Of a stretch of 64,000 nucleotides of DNA, positions 44,334-52,053 are shown piece after piece; the stretch's first letter is position 1, and every line of letters starts with the position of its first letter. The notes beneath the pieces were generated by a model. It was not told where the DNA came from. It did not search any database and saw only the letters and a program-made list of their open reading frames with translations. The DNA is from Aristaeella lactis. GTDB taxonomy: Bacteria > Bacillota > Clostridia > Christensenellales > Aristaeellaceae. The position numbers and the translations under genes are program-made. Location: NCBI RefSeq assembly GCF_018118585.1, contig NZ_CP069421.1, forward strand, positions 3,038,001-3,102,000. The letters are read 5' to 3'.

Positions 44334-45143
44334 ATGAGCTATATTTTTGTTGACCATCTCTGCAAGTCTTTTGTTGTCCGCAAAAAGCGGGAGAAGGGTG
44401 CTTTGCTGCGCCCAAAAGAGACAGTACACGCGCTGAATGACGTCTCCTTTGAGATTGAGAAAGGGGAACTGGTGGGCTATATCGGGCCGAATGGCGCGGG
44501 AAAGTCCACTACGGTCAAGATCCTTTCCGGGATCCTGGTGCCTGAAAGCGGTACGGTGACCGTGGGCGGGCGGGTTCCCTGGGAAAACCGGAAGGAGCAT
44601 GTGAGCCGCATCGGTGTTGTGTTCGGCCAGCGGACCCAGCTGTGGTGGGACGTGCCGCTGCTGGACAGCTATTCCCTGCTGAAGGACATCTACCGGGTGC
44701 CGGAGGAGAAGTACCGAAAGAGGCTGGACGAGCTGACCGGGGCACTGCAGCTGGGTGATCTGCTGCGGACGCCGCTGCGGCTGCTGAGTCTGGGTCAGCG
44801 GATGCGGGCGGAATTGTGCGGCAGCCTGCTGCACAGCCCGGAATTGTTGTACCTGGATGAACCGACCATTGGCCTGGACGCTGTGAGCAAACTGGCTCTG
44901 CGTGACTTTCTGCGGTGGGAAAACGCAGAAAAGGGAACCACAATTCTGCTGACAACGCATGATATGGAAGATATTGTGGCCCTGTGCTCCCGGGTGATGG
45001 TGCTGGGACATGGCAGCAAGCTGTATGACGGCGGGCTGCAGGAGCTTTTGTCTCAGTATGATACGACAAAGACGGTACAGGTGGAAGAACATCGGAATAT
45101 TGATCAGGTTATTGCGGCAATGTACAGGGATCTCGGGCTGTGA
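44334..45143 (+). CDS. ABC-2 type transporter ATP-binding protein
   Basis: 269 residues. Walker A GPNGAGKST, signature LSLGQRMRAELC, Walker B LLYLDEPTIGLD and switch His in LTTHDM. The long N-terminus (RKKREKGALLRPKETVHALNDVSF) and the pairing with two different ABC-2 permeases mark the DUF990/ABC2_membrane_6-linked subgroup, thought to act in export, sometimes of antibiotics or lipids. Its last codons form one arm of an 11-bp inverted repeat that begins a hairpin array. Confidence 0.92.
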   Translation: MSYIFVDHLCKSFVVRKKREKGALLRPKETVHALNDVSFEIEKGELVGYIGPNGAGKSTTVKILSGILVPESGTVTVGGRVPWENRKEHVSRIGVVFGQRTQLWWDVPLLDSYSLLKDIYRVPEEKYRKRLDELTGALQLGDLLRTPLRLLSLGQRMRAELCGSLLHSPELLYLDEPTIGLDAVSKLALRDFLRWENAEKGTTILLTTHDMEDIVALCSRVMVLGHGSKLYDGGLQELLSQYDTTKTVQVEEHRNIDQVIAAMYRDLGL

Positions 45144-45270
45144 AACCCGAGATCCCAATGAAATGTCTGACTTCGTCAGACGTGAAATATGGAACGGCGA
45201 TGCCGTTCCATGTGAAATATCGGCTTCGCCGATGTGAAATATTCGGCTGACGCCGAATGTGATAGTTACT
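45127..45270 (+). repeat. Hairpin array D (GTGAAAT spacers), inside an operon
   Basis: Opens with GGGATCTCGGG..CCCGAGATCCC, with the ATPase stop codon in the loop. Then GTCTGAC-ttc-GTCAGAC, ATGGAACGGC-gat-GCCGTTCCAT, ATCGGC-ttc-GCCGAT and ATTCGGC-tgac-GCCGAAT follow, each separated by GTGAAAT. Closes GTGATAGTTACT. Confidence 0.92.
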
Positions 45271-45324
45271 TTGGACTAAGCTAATCAGAAGTAACGATGT
45301 AAAAGGGAAGATTGTTATCTGATA

Positions 45325-45383
45325 CCGGGCGAAAGGCCCGGGAATTGATGGAGTATTTGCCTTCGGTAAAAGTGATGATTACT
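45325..45383 (+). repeat. Decayed second array unit
   Basis: CCGGGC-gaaag-GCCCGG hairpin followed by TATTTGCCTTCGGTAAAA and GTGATGATTACT, a damaged stem plus closing motif. It lies between the array and the permease gene. Confidence 0.6.
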
Positions 45384-45409
45384 CTGAACAGGAAGAAAAA
45401 GAGGTAGAG

Positions 45410-46201
45410 ATGAAAGCATATTATTCGATATTCCGGATGAGGCGGAAAATGGAGACGCAGTACCGGGGAGCGGTGTTGGGCGGACTGATCTGCCAGACGT
45501 TCTTCGGACTGGTGCTGGTGGCGATCTACCGGGCTATGTACGCAGGCAAACCGCAGCCCATGCCGCTGAGCAGTATTACCACCTATGTATGGCTGCAGCA
45601 GGCGTTTTTCCGAATGTTACTGAGTATGGACACAGATCTGCTGGACAGGATCCGGACAGGGGCGATTGCCTATGACCTGTGCCGGCCGCTGCACCTGTAT
45701 GGATATTACTATTCCCGGATTCTGGCAATGAAAATGACCGGGAGCATACTGCGTGCCCTGCCGATGCTGGTGATCGCGGCGCTGCTGCCGGAGGGATGGG
45801 GACTTGCCCTGCCGGCTTCCGTGCCGGCACTGCTGACTGCCCTGGCGGCCCTGATCCTGGGACTGTTCTGTATTTGCGCACTGGAAAACGTTACGATGGG
45901 ACTGACAATGCGTACACTGGATCCCCGGGGTGTGCAGGCAATGCTGAACCTGCTGCTGATGACGTTCAGCGGCAATATCCTGCCGCTGACACTGTTCCCG
46001 GACAGCTGGCAGCGGGTAATTACCCTGCTGCCCTATGCCCAGATGCTGGACGCGCCGATCCGGCTGTATAACGGAGAATATGCACTGGATAAGGTGCCTG
46101 AAGTGATGATCATCCAGATCTGCTGGACTGGGCTGCTGGTGACGGGCGGATGCCTGCTGTGGCGCGCGAACCAGAAGAAAATGATTGTACAGGGAGGCTG
46201 A
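45410..46201 (+). CDS. ABC-2 type permease, subunit 1
   Basis: 263 residues with six hydrophobic segments and a start like MKAYYSIFRMRRKMETQYRGAVLGG, typical of the paired DUF990-type ABC-2 permeases. Includes PRGVQAMLNLLLMTFSGNILPLTLFP, the usual late conserved block. About 265 bases of repeats separate it from its ATPase. Confidence 0.85.
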   Translation: MKAYYSIFRMRRKMETQYRGAVLGGLICQTFFGLVLVAIYRAMYAGKPQPMPLSSITTYVWLQQAFFRMLLSMDTDLLDRIRTGAIAYDLCRPLHLYGYYYSRILAMKMTGSILRALPMLVIAALLPEGWGLALPASVPALLTALAALILGLFCICALENVTMGLTMRTLDPRGVQAMLNLLLMTFSGNILPLTLFPDSWQRVITLLPYAQMLDAPIRLYNGEYALDKVPEVMIIQICWTGLLVTGGCLLWRANQKKMIVQGG

Positions 46202-46205
46202 GAAG

Positions 46206-47006
46206 ATGAATACCCTTCGCTTGTACTGCCGGTCCATGGCAATGCTGATGAAAAGCCAGTTGCAGTATCCGCTTTCCTTCCTGATGCAGACGCTGGCCCA
46301 GCTGGTGATGGAAGGCGGCGAACTGATGGCAGTGATCCTGCTGATTGACCGGTTTGACCGGGTAAACCAGTGGGGACCCGGAGACCTGTATTTCTTTTTC
46401 GGCCTGATGTCAGTTTCTTTTTACCTGACGGAAATCTTCGGCAGGGGACTGACGGGCAATTTCCCGTCCATGGTGCGGAACGGACAGCTGGATACGCTGA
46501 TGCTGCGCCCCAGGGGCATCCTCACGCAGGTACTGTGCAGCGGGGCGGATCCCAGGCGGATTGCCTGCATTGCCGTAGGTACGGTGAGCCTGATCATGGG
46601 CAGCCGGATTTCCGGTATTACCTGGTCTCCTTTGAAAGCGCTGATGATGGCGGAATCCGTCTTTTTCAGCTTCTGGCTGATCCTGGGGCTGTTTATGGTA
46701 GAGGCTATTCTGACCATCCACAGTGTGAAGTCCATTGAACTGGCCAATACACTGACCTACGGCGGGCGCAGTGCCTGCGAGTATCCGAGCGATATCTATC
46801 CCAGGCCTCTTCGAGTGCTGTTTACGGTTATCGCGCCGTTCGCACTGGTGATGCATGTGCCGGCATCCATCATCCTGGACAAGCCGCTGTTCGGCTGGCC
46901 GGTATGGACCGGGCTTGTGACGCCCCTGGCGGGGGTGGTACTGTTCGGCGTGATGTATCTGCTGTTCAGGAAAGCGATGAAGTACTATCGGTCAACGGGA
47001 AACTGA
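46206..47006 (+). CDS. ABC-2 type permease, subunit 2
   Basis: 266 residues, six helices, related in layout to subunit 1 (LSFLMQTLAQLVMEGGELMAV; FFFGLMSVSFYLTEIFGRGL; LMLRPRG). ATG 46206 follows GGGAGG by 7 bases and lies 4 bases after the previous stop; the longer frame to 46185 overlaps that gene. Last gene of the exporter operon. Confidence 0.85.
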   Translation: MNTLRLYCRSMAMLMKSQLQYPLSFLMQTLAQLVMEGGELMAVILLIDRFDRVNQWGPGDLYFFFGLMSVSFYLTEIFGRGLTGNFPSMVRNGQLDTLMLRPRGILTQVLCSGADPRRIACIAVGTVSLIMGSRISGITWSPLKALMMAESVFFSFWLILGLFMVEAILTIHSVKSIELANTLTYGGRSACEYPSDIYPRPLRVLFTVIAPFALVMHVPASIILDKPLFGWPVWTGLVTPLAGVVLFGVMYLLFRKAMKYYRSTGN

Positions 47007-47064
47007 TCACAAAATACAGATGGTCCGACTGTGTTCTGTGAAATGAAATAACAGCCCTCAGGGC
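47007..47064 (+). repeat. Degenerate inverted repeat and one array-like unit
   Basis: TCACAAAATACAG..CTGTGTTCTGTGA (imperfect stem starting right after the stop codon), then AATGAAATA and a GCCC-tca-GGGC stem. This looks like a worn copy of the array family. Confidence 0.5.
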
Positions 47065-47110
47065 AAAAGCTTAAGACGGTGAAACAGCCCGTATGGAAAC
47101 GAAAAATGAG

Positions 47111-47139
47111 TTGCCAGAGAAGGCAAAAAACGGTATAAT
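47111..47139 (+). promoter_or_regulatory. Promoter of the frr gene cluster
   Basis: TTGCCA (47111-47116), 17 bases, TATAAT (47134-47139). Confidence 0.72.
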
Positions 47140-47181
47140 ATTCGCAGACATTTTCGGATACTGAAACGAGGAGGGGACCCC

Positions 47182-47739
47182 ATGCTTCAGGATATTATAA
47201 ATAACGCAAAAGACAAAATGAAAAAATCCTGCGAAGTTTATGAGCGGGATATGATGGGACTGCGGGCCGGCCGCGCCAATCCCAAACTGCTGGACAGGAT
47301 TATGGTGGACTATTACGGCACACCCACTCCGATTCCGCAGATCGGCAACATCTCTTCCCCGGAACCCCGGCTGCTTGTGATCGCTCCCTGGGAACCCAAG
47401 ATGATCCCCCAGGTGGAGAAGGCCATCCAGAAGAGTGACCTGGGTCTGAATCCTTCCAACGACGGAAAGATCGTCCGCCTGGTGTTCCCGGAACTGAACG
47501 AGGAACGCCGTAAGGACCTGACCAAGGTTGCGTCCAAGGGCGCGGAAGAAACGAAGGTTGCCATCCGCTCCATCCGCCGGGATGCCATTGAACAGATCAA
47601 GAAGCTGAAGAAGAACAGCGAGATCACCGAAGACGACCAGCGGGACGCCGAAGAAGATATGCAGAAGCTGACCGATAAGGCCGTTAAGGAAGTTGACGAG
47701 ATCTTAGCTAAAAAAGAAAAAGAGATCATGGAGGTCTGA
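47182..47739 (+). CDS. frr: Ribosome recycling factor
   Basis: 185 residues, the normal length. LRAGRANPKLLDRIMVDYYGTPTPIPQIGNI and DGKIVRLVFPELNEERRKDLTK are hallmark blocks. With EF-G it splits post-termination ribosomes. It heads the conserved frr-uppS-cdsA-dxr-rseP-ispG-polC order of Bacillota; tsf and pyrH, which often precede frr, are absent here. Confidence 0.98.
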   Translation: MLQDIINNAKDKMKKSCEVYERDMMGLRAGRANPKLLDRIMVDYYGTPTPIPQIGNISSPEPRLLVIAPWEPKMIPQVEKAIQKSDLGLNPSNDGKIVRLVFPELNEERRKDLTKVASKGAEETKVAIRSIRRDAIEQIKKLKKNSEITEDDQRDAEEDMQKLTDKAVKEVDEILAKKEKEIMEV

Positions 47740-47761
47740 CGGACAACTCCGGCAGAAAACC

Positions 47762-47786
47762 AAAACCCGCCGGAAGGCGGGTTTTT
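47762..47786 (+). terminator. Terminator or attenuator between frr and uppS
   Basis: 10-bp stem AAAACCCGCC / GGCGGGTTTT with loop GGAA, then T-run. Confidence 0.9.
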
Positions 47787-47811
47787 GGCAGTATTATGAG
47801 GAGATAAACGC

Positions 47812-48573
47812 ATGAAGCTGAAGACGGCATTGTCACTGGCACTGAAAAAGACGCCAAGGACATCGGATGAGTTTGACAAGCTGCCGAAGCATGTAGCTAT
47901 CATTATGGACGGGAACGGCCGCTGGGCAAAGAAGCATAAGCTGAACGTGTCCAAGGGGCACCGGCAGGGAACAGAAACCCTGCGGGAGATCATCCGCCAT
48001 ACGGATGACCTGGGGATCGGCGCCCTGAGTCTTTATGCCTTCTCCACGGAAAACTGGAACCGTTCGGAAGAGGAAATAGCCGCGCTGATGCAGCTGATCC
48101 TGGATTTCTTTGCTTCCGAGATCGATGAGCTGGATGCCAAGAACGTACGGATCCTGATCCTGGGAGACAAGGGCGGCCTGCCGGAGAAACAGCGGGAAAC
48201 GCTGATCGAGGCGGAAAACCGGACAAAGAAGAATACAGGACTCCGGCTGAATATCGCCGTGAATTACGGCGGGCGCGCGGAACTGGTGCGGGCCGCGAGG
48301 CAGATCGCAACACTGGTCCGGAACGGGACGTTGCGGGAGGACGAGATCACCGAGCAGACGATCTCCGATTACCTGTATACCGCGGGACAGCCGGACGTGG
48401 ACCTGCTGATCCGGACCAGCGGGGAACAGCGGCTGAGCAATTTCATGCTGTACCAGAACGCGTACGCGGAATTCGTTTTCCCGACGGTTCTCTGGCCGGA
48501 CTTTACTGTGCATGACTATGATGAAGCGCTGGACGCGTTCGCGCACAGGGAAAGACGGTTCGGAGGACGATAA
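47812..48573 (+). CDS. uppS: Isoprenyl transferase (undecaprenyl diphosphate synthase)
   Basis: 253 residues. MDGNGRWAKKHKLNVSKGHRQG (catalytic Asp and substrate Arg), LYAFSTENWNRSEEE and DVDLLIRTSGEQRLSNFMLYQNAYAEFVF are cis-prenyltransferase signatures. Builds the undecaprenyl carrier for cell-wall synthesis from isopentenyl diphosphate, linking it to dxr and ispG downstream. Confidence 0.97.
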   Translation: MKLKTALSLALKKTPRTSDEFDKLPKHVAIIMDGNGRWAKKHKLNVSKGHRQGTETLREIIRHTDDLGIGALSLYAFSTENWNRSEEEIAALMQLILDFFASEIDELDAKNVRILILGDKGGLPEKQRETLIEAENRTKKNTGLRLNIAVNYGGRAELVRAARQIATLVRNGTLREDEITEQTISDYLYTAGQPDVDLLIRTSGEQRLSNFMLYQNAYAEFVFPTVLWPDFTVHDYDEALDAFAHRERRFGGR

Positions 48574-48719
48574 ATTCGAAAACAGAATCTCTGATTCTGC
48601 TTTCGAATCAATGAAATATCGCTTCGCGATGTGAAATATCCCGCTTCGCGGGATGTGAAATATTTGCCTTCGGCAAATGTGAAATGTTCGTCTGGCGACG
48701 AACATGATATATACATTAC
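48574..48719 (+). repeat. Hairpin array E (GTGAAAT spacers), between uppS and cdsA
   Basis: Opens with a 16-bp stem (one mismatch) starting just after the uppS stop (ATTCGAAAACAGAATC..). Then ATCGC-ttc-GCGAT, ATCCCGC-ttc-GCGGGAT, ATTTGCC-ttc-GGCAAAT and GTTCGTC-tggc-GACGAAC, separated by GTGAAAT. Closes with a variant ATGATATATACATTAC. Confidence 0.92.
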
Positions 48720-48735
48720 AGGAGAAGGACGAAGA

Positions 48736-49554
48736 ATGAAACAACGGTTTATTACGGGTTTGATGCTGACGGCTTTTCTGGCGATCAATCTGTGGCTGCC
48801 GAACTGGTGCATGGCCCTGGCAACACTGGTCTGCATCTGTTTCGCTGTATGGGAAGAATATCACGCGCTGTCCATAGCCGGACACCGGGTCGTGACCTGG
48901 CCTACCTGGGTGATCCTGGGCGTATCAATGCCGCTGACCTGGCTTTTCGGCGTGAAGGTGATCGTGCCGCTGCTGGCCCTGGCACTGTTTATTATGATCA
49001 CACAGATCCTGTTCCGGAAGGAGCCGGAGCTGACTGACCTGAGTATGAGCGCGCTGCCGCTGCTGACGGTGGCACTGCCCGGACTGAGCCTGGTGGCCCT
49101 GAGCCTGATCCCGGACCAGAAGGCCGTGGAAGTGGTGCTTCTTTGCCTGACCTTCGCGGTACCGCTGCTCGGTGACGTGATGGCGCTGTTTGTCGGCAGC
49201 GCGATCGGCGGACCGAAGTTCTGCCCGGCTGTCAGCCCGAAGAAGACGATCGCCGGCAGTATCGGCGGCCTGGCAGGCAGTGTAATTGCCGCAATGGCTG
49301 TATACGGACTGAGTGTTGCTATCTGCAACGCGTCGACCCTAGCTAAACTGCCTGTATGGTGGCATTACCTGGTGCTTGGTTTCACGGGCGGCATCGCCGG
49401 ACAGATCGGCGACCTGTTTGCCAGCCTGGTGAAGCGCCACAGCGGACTGAAGGACTTCTCCAACCTGTTCCCGGGTCACGGCGGAATGCTGGACCGGCTG
49501 GACAGCGTGCTGTTTATGGCAGTTTTAATGTATTGCTATTTAATGTTCAAATGA
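48736..49554 (+). CDS. cdsA: Phosphatidate cytidylyltransferase
   Basis: 272 residues with about eight helices. The C-terminal signature is present: SPKKTIAGSIGG..., then KRHSGLKDFSNLFPGHGGMLDRLDS. Makes CDP-diacylglycerol for phospholipids. Start at ATG 48736 (AGGAGAAGGA upstream); a longer frame to 48631 reads through hairpin array E. Its last codons form one arm of a 19-bp inverted repeat. Confidence 0.96.
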   Translation: MKQRFITGLMLTAFLAINLWLPNWCMALATLVCICFAVWEEYHALSIAGHRVVTWPTWVILGVSMPLTWLFGVKVIVPLLALALFIMITQILFRKEPELTDLSMSALPLLTVALPGLSLVALSLIPDQKAVEVVLLCLTFAVPLLGDVMALFVGSAIGGPKFCPAVSPKKTIAGSIGGLAGSVIAAMAVYGLSVAICNASTLAKLPVWWHYLVLGFTGGIAGQIGDLFASLVKRHSGLKDFSNLFPGHGGMLDRLDSVLFMAVLMYCYLMFK

Positions 49555-49607
49555 ACATTAAACAGCAATACTCAATGAACAATTAATAATGAACAATGAA
49601 CAATTAT
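49530..49607 (+). repeat. Gene-end inverted repeat plus AATGAAC repeats
   Basis: Left arm at 49530-49548 lies in the last codons of cdsA, the loop AAAT includes the first base of the stop, and the right arm is 49553-49571 (19 bp, one mismatch). AATGAACAATTAATAATG-type units follow directly. Confidence 0.85.
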
Positions 49608-49681
49608 GTATTGTTCTATTCCAATAGCCAGTACAGTTTGTGATTGTAAATTATGAATCGGATAATGAAAAGAAAGGCAGT

Positions 49682-50845
49682 ATGATGAGAAGTATTGCTA
49701 TTCTGGGGTCTACGGGGTCCATCGGGACGCAGGCGCTGGATCTGTGCCGGAGACATCCGGACAGGTATAAGGTGACCGCGCTGACTGCTCGGGGAAGCAA
49801 GGAAAAGCTGTTTGAACAGGTACGGGAATTCCGGCCGGAGACCGCAGGCCTGACGGAAGGCTTTGATCCCGCGGAAATCCCGGAAGACCTGAAATTCTGC
49901 CGTTTCCTTTCCGGAAAGGAAGCACTGCACGCGGCTGCCGCTGAAACGGACGCGGACATGGTGCTGGTCAGCATCGTGGGTATTGCCGGACTGCAGGGCG
50001 TGATGGATGCGCTGAAAGCCGGAAAACAGGTCCTGCTTGCCAACAAGGAGGCGCTGGTAACCGGCGGCCACCTGGTGACAGACCTTGCCCGGAAAGCGGG
50101 GAAGCCCCTGCTGCCGGTGGACAGCGAACACAGCGCAATCTTCCAGTGTCTGCAGGCAGACGGAACCAATAAGCCGATGAAGATCCTGCTGACCGCTTCC
50201 GGCGGCCCCTTCCGTACCTGGGATAAGGAAAGGATCCGGAAGGCGACAAAGGCGGAAGCGCTGAAACATCCCAACTGGAACATGGGCGCCAAGATTACCG
50301 TGGACAGTGCCAGCATGTTCAACAAGGGCCTGGAAATCATGGAGGCCCGGTGGCTGTTTGACATGCCCGAAGACAAAATAGAGGTCGTTGTCCATCCCCA
50401 AAGCATCGTGCACAGCGCGGTGGTCTATCAGGATGGCGCGGTACTGGCCCAGCTGGGTGAGCCGGATATGCGGGTGCCGATCGGCTACGCCATGGCTTAT
50501 CCGGAACGCATTGAGACCGGCGTACCCGCGCCGGATCTGTTCAAACTGGGCAGCCTGACCTTTGAAAAGCCGGATGAGGATAAGTTCCCGGCGCTGCGAC
50601 TGGCAAGGGAATGCCTGCGGGCCGGCGGTGCGGCCTGCACCGTGTTCAACGGAGCGAACGAAGAAGCGGTTGCCGCTTTCCTGCGGGAAGAGATTCCCTT
50701 CGGGGAAATCGCCGTACGGGTGGAACGGGCATTGGAGAAACTGGCCGGACTGCCGGCAAACTGCATTGAGGACATTTGGGAGGCTGATCGGCTCGCCAGA
50801 GCTGTATCCAATTCAGAATTCAGAATTCAGAATTCAGAATTATAA
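49682..50845 (+). CDS. dxr: 1-deoxy-D-xylulose 5-phosphate reductoisomerase
   Basis: 387 residues from ATG 49682. NADPH loop ILGSTGSIGTQALD, ANKEALVTGG, LPVDSEHSAIFQ and the metal site WNMGAKITVDSASMFNKGLE are present. Second step of the MEP isoprenoid pathway. The last nine residues (SEFRIQNSEL end) are encoded by an ATTCAGA tandem repeat at 50811-50841, so the C-terminus is repeat-derived. An upstream frame to 49640 has no ribosome site. Confidence 0.97.
   Translation: MMRSIAILGSTGSIGTQALDLCRRHPDRYKVTALTARGSKEKLFEQVREFRPETAGLTEGFDPAEIPEDLKFCRFLSGKEALHAAAAETDADMVLVSIVGIAGLQGVMDALKAGKQVLLANKEALVTGGHLVTDLARKAGKPLLPVDSEHSAIFQCLQADGTNKPMKILLTASGGPFRTWDKERIRKATKAEALKHPNWNMGAKITVDSASMFNKGLEIMEARWLFDMPEDKIEVVVHPQSIVHSAVVYQDGAVLAQLGEPDMRVPIGYAMAYPERIETGVPAPDLFKLGSLTFEKPDEDKFPALRLARECLRAGGAACTVFNGANEEAVAAFLREEIPFGEIAVRVERALEKLAGLPANCIEDIWEADRLARAVSNSEFRIQNSEL
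50811..50841 (+). repeat. ATTCAGA tandem repeat encoding the Dxr C-terminus
   Basis: ATTCAGA units follow one another head to tail up to the stop codon at 50843-50845. A small AATGCC-tgc-GGCATT stem follows. Confidence 0.85.
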
Positions 50846-50945
50846 TGCCTGCGGCATTTTGCGTACTATGAGAGTATGGCGGATTGTACAGGCGTACGGT
50901 TAAACAAACATTATGATTTAACAGATTATTTGAGAGGGCGTTAGT

Positions 50946-52016
50946 TTGTATATCATATTAGCGTTATTGTTACTGGCAATATTGATCACGGTGCATGAAT
51001 TCGGACATTTCCTGGCAGCCCGGGCAATGAAGATCGAGGTTCGGGAGTTTGCTATCGGCATGGGGCCGAAGCTGATTGGCTGGAAGAGCAAGAAGTACGA
51101 TACGGATTTCAGCATCCGGGCGATCCCGCTGGGCGGATTCTGTGCTTTCTACGGAGAGGATGACGCGAAGGGTATTTCAAAGGACGATCCCCGGGCGTTT
51201 CCGAAGCAGAATGTCTGGAAGCGGCTGTTTGTCATCCTGATGGGCCCGGTGATGAACTTTGTACTGGCCTTTGTGGTGGGTACCGTCTTTTTCTGGGTGA
51301 ACGGCGTTGAGACAATAACAGGCATCGATCCATATATTGTTGATGTTATGGCTGCAGGACCGGCTTATTCCGCCGGAATCCAGGCAAAGGACGTGGTGAC
51401 GGAAATCAACGGCGTGAACATGCTGGATGGTACAGAAACAACGCTGCTGGATACCATCGGCAACTGGAAAGAAGGCGACGCGCCGCTGAAAATGACGATC
51501 CTGAGGGGCGAGGAGACAGTTGAAACAGAACTTACTCCGGTCTGGGATGAGAAAGAACAGAAAATGAGGATCGGCGTGACCATTGGCGGGAAATACCGTA
51601 CAGAAACCGAGCCGGAAACCTTCCTGGGCGGCATAAAGGATTCCTGGGATTGGTGCAGTTATGCTTCGGGTGTTATGCTTCGGGCGCTGAAAGACCTGGT
51701 GACCACAGGGGAAGGCCTTGACCAGACCTCCGGACCGGTTGGAATTGTCAGCATGGTATCGACTGAAGTCCAGGAAGAGGGGCTGAGAGCTTTTATAAGG
51801 CTGCTGATGGTCATCTCCATTAACCTTGGCCTGATGAACTTGCTGCCGATTCCCGGATTGGACGGAAGCCGCCTGGTATTCGGCCTGGTGGAGGTTGTCC
51901 GGAGAAAACCTGTGCCGCCGGAAAAAGAAGCTATGGTGCACCTGGCGGGCATGGTGGTACTGTTCGGGTTTATGATATTTATCACATTTAAGGACATTAT
52001 GAAACTGTTTGGGTGA
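50946..52016 (+). CDS. rseP: Site-2 type intramembrane zinc protease (RseP/RasP)
   Basis: 356 residues from TTG 50946 with GAGAGGG upstream. HEFGH at 17-21 in the first helix holds the zinc site; MNLLPIPGLDGSRLVFG in a late helix carries the third ligand region. A PDZ domain (about 125-200: AGPAYSAGIQAKDVVTEINGV) lies between. Such proteases cut anti-sigma factors and signal peptides in the membrane, which may matter here given the four sigma/anti-sigma pairs in this window; that link is inference. Confidence 0.95.
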   Translation: MYIILALLLLAILITVHEFGHFLAARAMKIEVREFAIGMGPKLIGWKSKKYDTDFSIRAIPLGGFCAFYGEDDAKGISKDDPRAFPKQNVWKRLFVILMGPVMNFVLAFVVGTVFFWVNGVETITGIDPYIVDVMAAGPAYSAGIQAKDVVTEINGVNMLDGTETTLLDTIGNWKEGDAPLKMTILRGEETVETELTPVWDEKEQKMRIGVTIGGKYRTETEPETFLGGIKDSWDWCSYASGVMLRALKDLVTTGEGLDQTSGPVGIVSMVSTEVQEEGLRAFIRLLMVISINLGLMNLLPIPGLDGSRLVFGLVEVVRRKPVPPEKEAMVHLAGMVVLFGFMIFITFKDIMKLFG

Positions 52017-52026
52017 CAATTTCAGG

Positions 52027-52047
52027 TAGGAAGTAGGAGGTAGGAGG
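52027..52047 (+). repeat. TAGGAAGTAGGAGG-type repeat, copy 3, serving as ispG ribosome site
   Basis: Identical 21-mer to 15676-15696. Its last AGGAGG ends 6 bases before the ispG ATG at 52054. Confidence 0.88.
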
Positions 52048-52053
52048 GAAATC

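Noticed and set aside
48631-48735. N-terminal extension of CdsA
   Set aside because: The frame runs through the hairpin array; the ribosome site and helix 1 fit ATG 48736.
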